A stretch of 33,760 bases of DNA from Lachnoclostridium sp. UBA3262 (GTDB lineage: Bacteria; Bacillota; Clostridia; Lachnospirales; Lachnospiraceae), in the NCBI GenBank assembly GCA_002362575.1, contig DEUM01000025.1:1-33760 (forward strand), given 5' to 3'. Shown in pieces: positions 7,205-15,116 of this stretch. A model generated the notes under the pieces. The model saw only the letters and a program-made list of their open reading frames with translations, was not told the origin of the DNA and did not search any database. Position 1 is the stretch's first letter. The number at the start of each line of letters is the position of its first letter. The position numbers and the translations under genes were made by a program.

Positions 7205-9085
7205 TCAGGCAAGTTCAATCGCACCAGTATACAACTGATAATATCTTCCCTTTTTCTCCAGCAATTCTTCATGCGTACCACGCTCAATAATCTCTCCATG
7301 CTCTAAGACCATAATACAATCTGCATTCCGGACCGTAGACAAACGATGGGCAATAACAAATGTAGTACGGTTTTTCATTAACCGCTCCATACCATGGTCA
7401 ATGTGCATTTCCGTGCGGGTATCAACCGAACTCGTCGCCTCATCCAGAACAAGAATCGGCGCTACCGAGATAGCTGCTCTTGCAATATTCAAAAGCTGCC
7501 GCTGTCCCTGACTCAGGTTCGTGCCGTCGCCTTCCAGCATCGTGTCGTATCCATCCTCTAATCTCATGATAAAAGAGTGGGCGCTTGCCGTCCTTGCCGC
7601 CTGCTCTACTTCCTCATCTGTCGCGTCTGGACGTCCATAGCGGATATTTTCCCTTACCGTCCCACTAAACAAATGAGTGTCCTGCAACACCATTGCTATC
7701 TGGGAGCGAAGGCTCTTTCTCTTATACTTCTTCAAATCCACGCCGTCAATGGTAATCCTTCCCTCCTGAATATCATAGAAACGGTTCAAAAGATTTGTGA
7801 TTGTTGTCTTACCTGCTCCGGTAGAACCGACAAATGCTACCTTCTGTCCTGCATGGGCATATAAATTGATATCCTTGAGAATCGTTTTATCCGGATTATA
7901 ACCAAAGGTTACATTCTCTAAAACCACATCTCCCTTTATATCCCGCATTTCAATCGCATCCTGCACATCTTCCTCCTCCGGTTCTGTATCCATTACGGTG
8001 AATACACGCTCTGCCCCGGCAAGTGCGGAAAAAATCGTGTTTACCTGCATGGAAAGTTCGTTAATCGGTCGGCTGAACTGGCGGGAATAATTGACAAACA
8101 CAGTCAGCTTTCCAATGGTCAGCCTTCCCAACAGGCAGAAAATTGCACCAACCGTTGCTGTAATTCCGTAGCACACCTGTCCGATATTTCCCATAATCGG
8201 GCCCATTATGCCGCCAAAGAACTGCGCCTTAATCTGTTTTTTCCGCAGATCATCATTCAACCCTGTAAATTCTTCTACTGCCTTATCCTCATGACAGAAC
8301 ACTTTTACAACCTTCTGGCCAGTTACCGTTTCTTCAATATAGCCATTCAGTACACCGAGTGCACTCTGCTGCTGCCTGTAGTATTTCGAACTCTTTTTCG
8401 CTATAAATCCACCCGCCTTGACCATAACCGGAACCATAACAATTGTAAGAAGTGACAGCCATACATTCATATACAACATGATAGAAACCGTTCCAATGAT
8501 TGTAATTGAGCCGGATATCAACTGAATTACTGTATTATTTAAAAGTTCTCCTATCGTATCCACATCATTTGTAAAACGGCTCATAATATCACCGGTACTG
8601 TTTGTGTCAAAATAGCGGACTGGCAAATCCTGTATACGGTCGAAAAGCTCCTTCCGTATCTGAATCAGCGCCCTCTGCGAAACGCCAACCATAATTCTCT
8701 GCTGCAAGTAATTGGCAATTACGCCCAGACCGTACACCGTCAGCATTACAAGCACACCTCGGAGCAATACCATCGTTCCTTCGGCAATCAATGCTGCACG
8801 CTGTCCGGATGCCGCCTTTACTACCATGCCGGCATACTTTGTCAGATTATCAATAATCGGCGACAGCAAATACGAACCCGCCAGCGTCGCCCCGCTAAAT
8901 ACAAGCACACAGACAAGCGCCAGTATTACCAGTCCGATATCTTTCTTCATATAGGAAAGTAACCTTTTTATCACTGCCCCCGAATTTTTTGGCTTGCCGC
9001 CACGCATAGCAGCCGCACGTCCACCATGTCTCGGCCCCGGTCCCATCGGCGGGCCCCCCTGAGGTTTATTCTGTGCCTGACTCAT
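7205..9085 (-). CDS. ABC exporter half, permease-ATPase fusion with the catalytic nucleotide site
   Basis: The 626-residue half-transporter has a Gly/Pro-rich N-terminal tail, a six-helix exporter domain and a C-terminal ATPase. The ATPase shows Walker A GSTGAGKTT, signature LSQGQRQLL, Walker B ILVLDEATSSVD with the catalytic Glu, and switch His in IAHRLSTV. It pairs with the neighbouring half, whose Walker B Glu and switch His are replaced. The combination of LSQGQ here and a degenerate partner is known from heterodimeric multidrug exporters of the TM287/288, LmrCD and BmrCD type. The substrate cannot be told from sequence. AGGAGG lies seven bases before the ATG, and its first four bases overlap the stop of the upstream gene (ATGA), which suggests translational coupling. 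Confidence 0.93.
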   Translation of the reverse strand: MSQAQNKPQGGPPMGPGPRHGGRAAAMRGGKPKNSGAVIKRLLSYMKKDIGLVILALVCVLVFSGATLAGSYLLSPIIDNLTKYAGMVVKAASGQRAALIAEGTMVLLRGVLVMLTVYGLGVIANYLQQRIMVGVSQRALIQIRKELFDRIQDLPVRYFDTNSTGDIMSRFTNDVDTIGELLNNTVIQLISGSITIIGTVSIMLYMNVWLSLLTIVMVPVMVKAGGFIAKKSSKYYRQQQSALGVLNGYIEETVTGQKVVKVFCHEDKAVEEFTGLNDDLRKKQIKAQFFGGIMGPIMGNIGQVCYGITATVGAIFCLLGRLTIGKLTVFVNYSRQFSRPINELSMQVNTIFSALAGAERVFTVMDTEPEEEDVQDAIEMRDIKGDVVLENVTFGYNPDKTILKDINLYAHAGQKVAFVGSTGAGKTTITNLLNRFYDIQEGRITIDGVDLKKYKRKSLRSQIAMVLQDTHLFSGTVRENIRYGRPDATDEEVEQAARTASAHSFIMRLEDGYDTMLEGDGTNLSQGQRQLLNIARAAISVAPILVLDEATSSVDTRTEMHIDHGMERLMKNRTTFVIAHRLSTVRNADCIMVLEHGEIIERGTHEELLEKKGRYYQLYTGAIELA

Positions 9086-10836
9086 CCTGCCACCTCCTCT
9101 TTATCCTTCTGGGAATAATATATTTCCTGATAGGTTTCGCAATTCTTCAACAATTCCTTATGCGTTCCCTGCCCGACAATCCTTCCCTCATCCATCACCA
9201 AAATACGGTCTGCCTCCTCTACCGAAGAAATCCGCTGGGCGATGATAAGTTTTGTTGTGTCCTTTAATGAAACAGAAAAGCTCTTTCTTATCTCAGCCTC
9301 CGTTGCTGTGTCTACCGCGCTGGTACTGTCATCCAAAATAAGTATCTTCGGCTTTTTCAAAAGGGCTCTGGCGATACACAGCCTCTGCTTCTGACCACCG
9401 GATACATTGACTCCGCCCTGACCAAGTTCCGTATCATAGCCGTCTGTAAAGTCCTTGACAAACATATCTGCCTGCGCCGCCTGTGCCGCCTGATAAACTG
9501 CTTCCTCGGATGCCTCCTCATCGCCCCAGCGAAGATTTTCCATAATTGTGCCGGAAAATAATGTATTCTTCTGAAGCACCATGGCAACCCCGTTCCGGAG
9601 ATTTTCCAGAGAATAATCCCTGACATTCACGCCATCCACAAGCACTTCTCCCTCATCACAGTCATATAATCTCGGAATCAGCTGAACAAGGGAGCTCTTT
9701 CCGGAACCGGTTGAACCGATAATGCCAACCACCTCGCCCGGCTCGGCCGTAAAGCTGATATCCTGCAAAACATTATGCTTATGCTTCTTATAATAACGAA
9801 AACCGACTTTCCGAAACTCGATTTTTCCACTCTCGACCTTTCTTTCCTTCTCTTTCGCTGCATCATCATTCAAATCAATATCGGTATTTAACACCTCTAA
9901 TACACGGTTTGAAGACGCCACCGCACGGGAACCCTGAATCATAATCATGGAAACCATCATTAACGACATCAGTATCTGTGTAACATACGTTGTAAAAGCG
10001 GTCAAATCTCCGACCGGCATTGTCCCTACTAAAATTTGCTGTCCGCCAAACCAGACAACCGCCATTACCGTAATATTCATCGCCAGCGTCATAATCGGCA
10101 TCGTCAATATAACAACCTTGATTGCACGAAGTGTCTTATCCTTCAAATCATTACTTGCCTCATCAAAGGTTTCCTTTTCAAAGTCATCCCTTACAAAAGA
10201 TTTGACTACCCGCTGATTTGTAATATTTTCCTGTATGCGGGAATTCAAAGCATCCAATTTCTTCTGCATGAGGTCAAACCGTGGAAACGCCGTTCTCATT
10301 ACGAAAACAAGGGCAATAATCAGCGCCGGAATCACAACACAGAATACCATTGCCAGACTGGGATTCATAATAAATGCCATAATCAGACCACCTATTAACA
10401 TGCCCGGTGCGCGCAGCAGCATACGAAGTCCCATGGAAATTACATTCTGAATATTGGTAATATCGTTTGTCAGCCGGGTAACAAGTGAACCAGTCGAGAA
10501 TTTTTCAATATTGGCAAACGAAAACCGCTGTACCTTCTCAAATATGTCCCTGCGCAAATCCGCAGCAAAATTCACGGAAGCCTTGACGGCAAAATACGCC
10601 CCCAGCGTGCCTCCCAGCATCATCAGAAAGGCAGTCCCAATCATAGCCGCCCCGATTGCAATAATAAAACCCGTTCCCCTTGCCTCGATTCCCTCTGCAG
10701 CACCGCAGCCATAGTTAATAATAATTGACATCAGTTTGGGCAGCGCAACCTCGCCGAGAACCTCAACTATCATAAAAATAGGCCCTAAAATAAATGCTGA
10801 CATATAAGGTTTTACATACTTCTTATACTGTCTCAT
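9082..10836 (-). CDS. ABC exporter half, permease-ATPase fusion with a degenerate nucleotide site
   Basis: The 584-residue partner half has a six-helix domain followed by an ATPase with Walker A GSTGSGKSS and signature VSGGQKQRL. Walker B is ILILDDSTSAVD, with Asp in place of the catalytic Glu, and the switch residue is Gln in IAQRISSV instead of His. This marks the non-hydrolysing site of an asymmetric exporter. I place the start at the ATG at 10836, six bases after GGAGG, which gives MRQYKKYVKPYM; longer in-frame extensions lack a ribosome site. It overlaps the end of the marR-like gene by 14 bases and the next gene by 4, forming one operon: regulator, degenerate half, catalytic half. Confidence 0.93.
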   Translation of the reverse strand: MRQYKKYVKPYMSAFILGPIFMIVEVLGEVALPKLMSIIINYGCGAAEGIEARGTGFIIAIGAAMIGTAFLMMLGGTLGAYFAVKASVNFAADLRRDIFEKVQRFSFANIEKFSTGSLVTRLTNDITNIQNVISMGLRMLLRAPGMLIGGLIMAFIMNPSLAMVFCVVIPALIIALVFVMRTAFPRFDLMQKKLDALNSRIQENITNQRVVKSFVRDDFEKETFDEASNDLKDKTLRAIKVVILTMPIMTLAMNITVMAVVWFGGQQILVGTMPVGDLTAFTTYVTQILMSLMMVSMIMIQGSRAVASSNRVLEVLNTDIDLNDDAAKEKERKVESGKIEFRKVGFRYYKKHKHNVLQDISFTAEPGEVVGIIGSTGSGKSSLVQLIPRLYDCDEGEVLVDGVNVRDYSLENLRNGVAMVLQKNTLFSGTIMENLRWGDEEASEEAVYQAAQAAQADMFVKDFTDGYDTELGQGGVNVSGGQKQRLCIARALLKKPKILILDDSTSAVDTATEAEIRKSFSVSLKDTTKLIIAQRISSVEEADRILVMDEGRIVGQGTHKELLKNCETYQEIYYSQKDKEEVAG

Positions 10837-11320
10837 CCTTTCCCTCCATTCGTTGTTTTCGTATGTTTTCTGTGATAACATCCATATTGTCATATATACG
10901 ACTCAAAAAGTCACACAGAGTTTTCAGTTCTTCTCCTGTAAACCCCTGATACATCATACGGCTTACATAGTCAAAATAGTCTTTACTTGCTTCCACTACC
11001 CGCTTACCCTCTTCGGTTAATTCTACAAACTTTGTCCGGTTGTCCTTCTCACCGGCAGTTTTCATTACGAGTCCATCCTTTTCCAATGTTTTCAGGATAA
11101 CTGCCAATGTCGCCGGTGTTACCTCCAGCTTCTTTGCCAAATCTGCCTGCGAACGGAACTTGTTACAGGATAAAAACATCAAGGCACGGTGCTGTCCCCG
11201 GTGAACCCCGGTTTTCTTAAAGCACTGTTCTGTCACACGCCGATGCCTCTGACTGGTCACAATCAACTGATGTGTCACATCATTGAGTACCGGAACACCA
11301 TCATTTTTTATGTTATTCAT
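10823..11320 (-). CDS. MarR-family transcriptional regulator of the ABC exporter operon
   Basis: The 165-residue protein has the MarR winged-helix pattern. The recognition-helix region is FRSQADLAKKLEVTPATLAVILKTLEKDGLV and the wing contains KDNRTKFVELTEEGKRV; dimer helices lie at both ends. It is the first gene of the exporter operon and very probably represses it until a ligand binds. The start at 11320 is set by AGGAG seven bases upstream; an in-frame ATG at 11338 lies before that site. The gene's 3' end overlaps the first transporter gene. The palindromic operator on its own promoter suggests autoregulation. Confidence 0.92.
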   Translation of the reverse strand: MNNIKNDGVPVLNDVTHQLIVTSQRHRRVTEQCFKKTGVHRGQHRALMFLSCNKFRSQADLAKKLEVTPATLAVILKTLEKDGLVMKTAGEKDNRTKFVELTEEGKRVVEASKDYFDYVSRMMYQGFTGEELKTLCDFLSRIYDNMDVITENIRKQRMEGKDETV

Positions 11321-11363
11321 CACTTCGCTCCTTTCCATTTTTAGTTCAATAACGCCAAAATCG

Positions 11364-11390
11364 TTAGTATCATAATCATTAGCATACTAA
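11364..11390 (-). promoter_or_regulatory. Likely MarR operator
   Basis: TTAGTAT (11364-11370) and ATACTAA (11384-11390) form an exact inverted repeat with a 13-base spacer. A nested TTAG-n4-CTAA sits at 11379-11390. The repeat begins at the -10 box and covers the transcription start, the usual position for repression. Confidence 0.65.
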
Positions 11391-11417
11391 TTATATCGCA
11401 CTTTTTTTATATGTCAA
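11390..11417 (-). promoter_or_regulatory. Consensus promoter of the marR-ABC operon
   Basis: On the minus strand a perfect TTGACA (11412-11417) and a perfect TATAAT (11390-11395) are separated by 16 bases. Such a strong promoter fits a gene set that is held off by a repressor. Confidence 0.85.
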
Positions 11418-11530
11418 TACTTTCTTTTATTATTTCATAAAATATTCATAGTTTCTATACGGACAGCAATGAAATTAGTTTTTTCACAGCCCTTCTTTAA
11501 CAACCTCATATATTGACTCTACAATGTCCG
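11418..11530. other. AT-rich intergenic DNA between divergent operons
   Basis: The gap between the marR-like gene and the LytTR regulator gene is about 325 bases. Apart from the marR promoter/operator on one side and the direct repeats and promoter on the other, I see no gene, RNA or repeat in this middle part. Confidence 0.5.
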
Positions 11531-11564
11531 ATGTAAGAATTAGGTCATTTAATGTAAGAATTAG
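11531..11564 (+). promoter_or_regulatory. Direct repeat, probable LytTR binding site
   Basis: ATGTAAGAATTAG occurs at 11531-11543 and again at 11552-11564, with starts exactly 21 bases apart, or two helical turns. LytTR regulators bind direct repeats with this kind of spacing. The pair lies about 50 bases before the -10 box, an activator position. An inverted half-site, CTTACAT, lies at 11588-11594. The downstream gene encodes a LytTR protein, so autoregulation is likely. Confidence 0.7.
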
Positions 11565-11578
11565 TGCATGCTTTTCTC

Positions 11579-11607
11579 TTTTCAAAACTTACATCAAAGG
11601 TTATAAT
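11579..11607 (+). promoter_or_regulatory. Promoter of the REC-LytTR-FHA gene
   Basis: TATAAT at 11602-11607 is a perfect -10 box. The best -35 at 17 bases is TTTTCA (11579-11584), a poor match, which fits a promoter that needs an activator. Confidence 0.5.
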
Positions 11608-11645
11608 ATATAAAATAACATAACCGTAAATTGATGGAGTAGCTT

Positions 11646-12707
11646 ATGATAACAATTGGAATTTGTGATAACGATCTTGTGTTTTCTGATAATTTATATA
11701 ATATTATTCAACACGTTATGGCGCCGTATAGTAACTGGAACATCTGTACTTTTCATAACGGCAGAGACATAAAAGAATCTATAGATAATGGTACTTTTAA
11801 CTGCCAGCTTCTGTTTATGGATATACTAATAGATGGTGGTACTGGATTTGAAACTGCCAAATATATCTGCGACCATATCCCTCATACTGATTTAATCTTT
11901 GTTACTTCCTCGGACAAGCACATATATGAGTGTTACCATTATCACGCTTTTGCTTACTTATTGAAACCGGTGTCCGAAAATGATATTGCCACAGAATTGC
12001 ATCGCTATCTGGAGAACCTGAACTGCTCTGCCAAGTATTTAACAATTACCTATCAGGGCATTACACATCAAATCCCCATTGACTCCATTTTGTATATCGA
12101 AAGCAATCTTAGAAAAATCGCAATACATACAAACCAAACTACCTATTATTGCTATCAGAAGTTAAATGTCATTGCCGAGCAGCTAAAAGACGACGGATTT
12201 GTACGCTGTCACCAGAGCTATCTGTTTGCGCTAAATAAAGTAACAAATTATAGCAACGTCCACATATACATACAGGATATCCAGATTCCTATCAGTAGTC
12301 GGTATCAGGCACAAATACGCGAACTATTTTCCCTTGGCTCGAAAACCGGCACACAGCCTTTCCTGCCACACAACAGTATAAACCAGTCGCAGACGGAATG
12401 TGGTGCGCTTATTTGCATCCGTGGTGCTTATCTCGGTTCTATCATCCGAATTCGTCCAGAGCAGGAAATTACCATTGGAAGGGATGGGAACATAGCCGAT
12501 ATGGTCATTAATCTCCCACTTGTCAGTCGCAGACATTGCACACTTACCTACCACTGTGATATAATGAAGTATGAAATTACGGACTTGTCTTCAAATGGTA
12601 CATTCATTGATGGAAACAAGCGCTTATTAAAGAATGACTCCTATCTTTTAAAACCGGGCAGCGAAATCTGCTTCGGTAATAAAAATACTGTATATAAACT
12701 AGGATAA
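11646..12707 (+). CDS. Response regulator with REC, LytTR and FHA domains
   Basis: The 353-residue protein joins three domains. Residues 1-120 are a receiver with the full acidic pocket: D8 and D10 in CDND, phospho-acceptor D59 in LLFMDI, T87, and K107 in YLLKP. Residues 130-230 are a LytTR DNA-binding domain (IPIDSILYIES, FVRCHQSYLFALNKV). Residues 255-353 are an FHA domain with G278-R279, S294-R295-R296-H297 and N317-G318, the residues that read phosphothreonine. It could therefore take input both from a histidine kinase through D59 and from a Ser/Thr kinase through the FHA fold. No histidine kinase gene is nearby, but a Ser/Thr kinase gene lies 3.5 kb downstream. The next FHA gene follows directly after the stop codon. 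GGAG at 11636-11639 serves the ATG. Confidence 0.9.
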   Translation: MITIGICDNDLVFSDNLYNIIQHVMAPYSNWNICTFHNGRDIKESIDNGTFNCQLLFMDILIDGGTGFETAKYICDHIPHTDLIFVTSSDKHIYECYHYHAFAYLLKPVSENDIATELHRYLENLNCSAKYLTITYQGITHQIPIDSILYIESNLRKIAIHTNQTTYYCYQKLNVIAEQLKDDGFVRCHQSYLFALNKVTNYSNVHIYIQDIQIPISSRYQAQIRELFSLGSKTGTQPFLPHNSINQSQTECGALICIRGAYLGSIIRIRPEQEITIGRDGNIADMVINLPLVSRRHCTLTYHCDIMKYEITDLSSNGTFIDGNKRLLKNDSYLLKPGSEICFGNKNTVYKLG

Positions 12708-12719
12708 TTGGTGATTGAA

Positions 12720-13256
12720 ATGAACCTTATTAAATGTGAAAATAATCATTTTTATGATTCCGAGAAATTTTTGACCTGCCCACATTGCGCAAACAGAGTT
12801 GCAATGCCTGATGTTAATGATATTCTGGGTAAGAACCAGAACCGCATCCAGACATCCCCTCCTAATGACGAAAACGAGTATGCAGCTTCCAAAGAAATCC
12901 TTGGCAAAACAGTTGGCTGGCTGGTATGTATCGATGGCATAATGCTTGGCGAAAGCTTTGTTCTCCGTGAAGGTGATAACTGCATCGGACGAGCTTCTAA
13001 TATGGATGTATCCTTACTTTATGAGACTACTGTTTCCAGAGACAAACACGCCATTATAACATATAATTCTGCCCATAACTCTTTTATCCTTCACTCTCCG
13101 GAACATATGGGACAAATACTATATAACAATAAAAATATCAAGAAGCAAAAAACACTGAAAAGTTATGACATCATTACACTGGGAAACTGCTCCCTTCTCT
13201 TTATTGCTCTTTGCGATAATCGTTTTCGCTGGGCAGAGAAAAAAACGGTGGAATAA
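12720..13256 (+). CDS. Zinc-ribbon FHA-domain protein
   Basis: The 178-residue protein begins with a probable zinc-binding knuckle (MNLIKCENNHFYDSEKFLTC followed by PHC), then a short polar linker. Its FHA domain has the core IGR, a TTVSRDKHAII strand and a YDIITLGN end. The usual N-G pair of the FHA loop is replaced (MGQILYNN), so phosphothreonine binding may differ. FHA proteins of this kind usually act as cytosolic adaptors for Ser/Thr kinase signalling. The ATG at 12720 follows GGTGA by five bases. A TTG right after the upstream stop is also in frame but would contain the ribosome site. It is cotranscribed with the REC-LytTR-FHA gene and ends at a strong terminator. Confidence 0.82.
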   Translation: MNLIKCENNHFYDSEKFLTCPHCANRVAMPDVNDILGKNQNRIQTSPPNDENEYAASKEILGKTVGWLVCIDGIMLGESFVLREGDNCIGRASNMDVSLLYETTVSRDKHAIITYNSAHNSFILHSPEHMGQILYNNKNIKKQKTLKSYDIITLGNCSLLFIALCDNRFRWAEKKTVE

Positions 13257-13295
13257 AAATAGTAACCCAGCATTAAATACCGGGTTACTATTTTT
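13256..13295. terminator. Bidirectional terminator
   Basis: AATAGTAACCC (13258-13268) and GGGTTACTATT (13282-13292) form a long stem with a T-run on the right and an A-run on the left. It ends the FHA operon and the convergent BspA-like gene, whose stop codon lies at its edge. Confidence 0.88.
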
Positions 13296-14940
13296 ATTTT
13301 TTCGAGCGGTTAATCAGTCTGGCATAACTTTTTGCCTTTGACTTTACCGCCCATATTCCTACTTTGTGAGGAACGCCAAAAAAAGTTTTTTTGCCAATCT
13401 TTCTTAGTTTCTTCCCCTTAAAGATAATCTTTTTCAGTTTCTTATCTTTATATAGAACCTTTTTGCCAAGCACTTTCAAACCTGTTCCAAACTGTATCTT
13501 TTTCAGGTTTTTACATTGGGAAAAAGATTCGTTCCCTATCTCTTTTACATAATTGCCAATAATGGCTGTTTTCAATTTCTTTTTCTTTTTAAATGCCTTT
13601 TTCTCTATTTTGACAACTTTGTACAACCGGCCATCTATTGTTACGGTATCCGGTATTCGCAGTTTTGTAATCTTTTTGTTTTTTACCCCAGTCACCGTGA
13701 CACTGTTTTTGGTATGAATCCGATATTTTACATTTCTAATCGTATGGCATTTTTTTGCTGGTTTTATCGTTGCTGCCGGCTTCGGGCTTGAAGTTGACAC
13801 TGGCACTTTCCCTGGAGTTACCGTAGGTGTCGCACTCGGCGTTACCCTCGGTGTCGGACTCGGCGCCGTACTTGGAGCCGCCGTCGGTGTCGGACTCGGG
13901 CTTGGCGTTACATTTGGCCGAACCACTTCACCATTTTCTCCTGATTTGTACATTAAATCATTCTCTTTTAGATACTCCAGTACCGGACTATTTGCCGGCA
14001 GATTTTCGGCAGTCTGAAAGACAACCTTATTATGGTTTTCCAGATGATATACCGAAAGATCCGTCAATCCTTCCGGCACTACAATAGTAAGTCCCTCTTT
14101 ATTTGGCAATGCATCTGGTGCCGCCTCTTTTACACTATCCGTTTTCGCTAAAATAATTTTTTCCAATCTATCACAATTTTCGAATACATTAGAACCAAGT
14201 GTTTCTAGTGTAGCACCCAGATTCATTGCGATAATTCTCGTATTAGCAAAAGCATAATCTTTAATATGTACAATATTCATTGGTATAGCCATTTTACTTG
14301 CATTTATCCCCGAAAAAGCATATTCCTCTATCGTGTTAATGGAGCCTTCTATTGTCAAAGTTCCTTTAATCTCACAATCCATAAATGATTGGTACATAAC
14401 TTCCCCATTTGTCATTGCAATACGCACATTACCACCAAACTGTGTACCTTGAAATACATACGGTCCGATTACTACTTTTCCATCGCTGCTGATTACAAAA
14501 CAATCCTCGTCCGAAGCTTTCCCAAGACCAATCCGGGCATTCTTAAACGCATTTTTACCTATTGTATAATTAGATACCCCCGATGTTATTTCCATAGATG
14601 AAAGCTCGGCCTCAGAAAAGCTTTCAGCCTGAATACCAACTACATCCATCCACTTGTTTTCACCATCCTGCACATACTGATATATATTCGAAATAGCAAC
14701 CTCTCCTGTGCTTCCCGCAGGTTTATCATAACCACATATAGCCAGTCCGGTCTTGCTTGCATCCTCTTTGTTTGGCACTATTTGAAGTTTCAATCCACTG
14801 CTCTTATGAATAAATGTAGTGCCTTCCGCATTAGAAATAGCAGTCGATGACAAGAACAAAAAAATCATGCAAAATATACTAATTACTTTTTTTGTTCTTT
14901 TAGGGTAAAATATGCTTTTCTCATCTCGTTCCTGATACAT
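13294..14940 (-). CDS. Secreted BspA-like leucine-rich-repeat protein
   Basis: The 548-residue protein has a signal peptide (VISIFCMIFLFLSSTAISNA) followed by BspA-type (LRR_5) repeats such as IEEYAFSGINASKMAIP and LGSNVFENCDRLEKIIL. A Pro/Ser/Thr linker of about 60 residues (near 345-400) comes next, then a second, extremely Lys-rich set of the same repeats (AFKKKKKLKTAIIGN, SFSQCKNLKKIQFG). It has no LPxTG or membrane anchor at the end, so the basic C-terminus may hold it on the wall by charge. Function unknown; BspA-like proteins often bind surfaces or host matrix. AGGAG lies eight bases before the ATG. It sits between the FHA genes and the kinase but on the opposite strand. Confidence 0.85.
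   Translation of the reverse strand: MYQERDEKSIFYPKRTKKVISIFCMIFLFLSSTAISNAEGTTFIHKSSGLKLQIVPNKEDASKTGLAICGYDKPAGSTGEVAISNIYQYVQDGENKWMDVVGIQAESFSEAELSSMEITSGVSNYTIGKNAFKNARIGLGKASDEDCFVISSDGKVVIGPYVFQGTQFGGNVRIAMTNGEVMYQSFMDCEIKGTLTIEGSINTIEEYAFSGINASKMAIPMNIVHIKDYAFANTRIIAMNLGATLETLGSNVFENCDRLEKIILAKTDSVKEAAPDALPNKEGLTIVVPEGLTDLSVYHLENHNKVVFQTAENLPANSPVLEYLKENDLMYKSGENGEVVRPNVTPSPSPTPTAAPSTAPSPTPRVTPSATPTVTPGKVPVSTSSPKPAATIKPAKKCHTIRNVKYRIHTKNSVTVTGVKNKKITKLRIPDTVTIDGRLYKVVKIEKKAFKKKKKLKTAIIGNYVKEIGNESFSQCKNLKKIQFGTGLKVLGKKVLYKDKKLKKIIFKGKKLRKIGKKTFFGVPHKVGIWAVKSKAKSYARLINRSKK
13799..13915 (-). repeat. Degenerate tandem repeat coding a Pro/Thr/Ser linker
   Basis: Short units close to GTCGGTGTCGGACTCGGC recur on the plus strand. 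They encode alternating PSPTPT/APSPTP-type residues of the BspA-like protein. Such tracts change length easily by slippage in steps that keep the frame. Confidence 0.6.
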
Positions 14941-14970
14941 GCTACTTTCTCCTTGCGCAATAACTTCAAC

Positions 14971-14999
14971 ATTTTTCCAAAATTATTATACAATAAATA
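14971..14999 (-). promoter_or_regulatory. Probable promoter of the BspA-like gene
   Basis: On the minus strand a TATAAT box about 45 bases before the start codon is preceded at 17 bases by TTGCGC. The kinase gene has the same -35 hexamer. Coordinates are approximate to a few bases. Confidence 0.45.
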
Positions 15000-15061
15000 G
15001 AAAGTATGCGCAAAGCCTTTTTCTGATATTTTCTATATTCTAATGTGCAGATTTTAAAAGC

Positions 15062-15105
15062 AAAAAGCGCCCTGCTCCAAACTTTCCGGAACTAAGGGCG
15101 CTTTT
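15062..15105 (-). terminator. Terminator of the Cys-rich secreted protein gene
   Basis: On the minus strand AAGCGCCC and GGGCGCTT form a GC-rich stem followed by a T-run, beginning 12 bases past the stop codon. Confidence 0.85.
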
Positions 15106-15116
15106 ATATAATTTAC

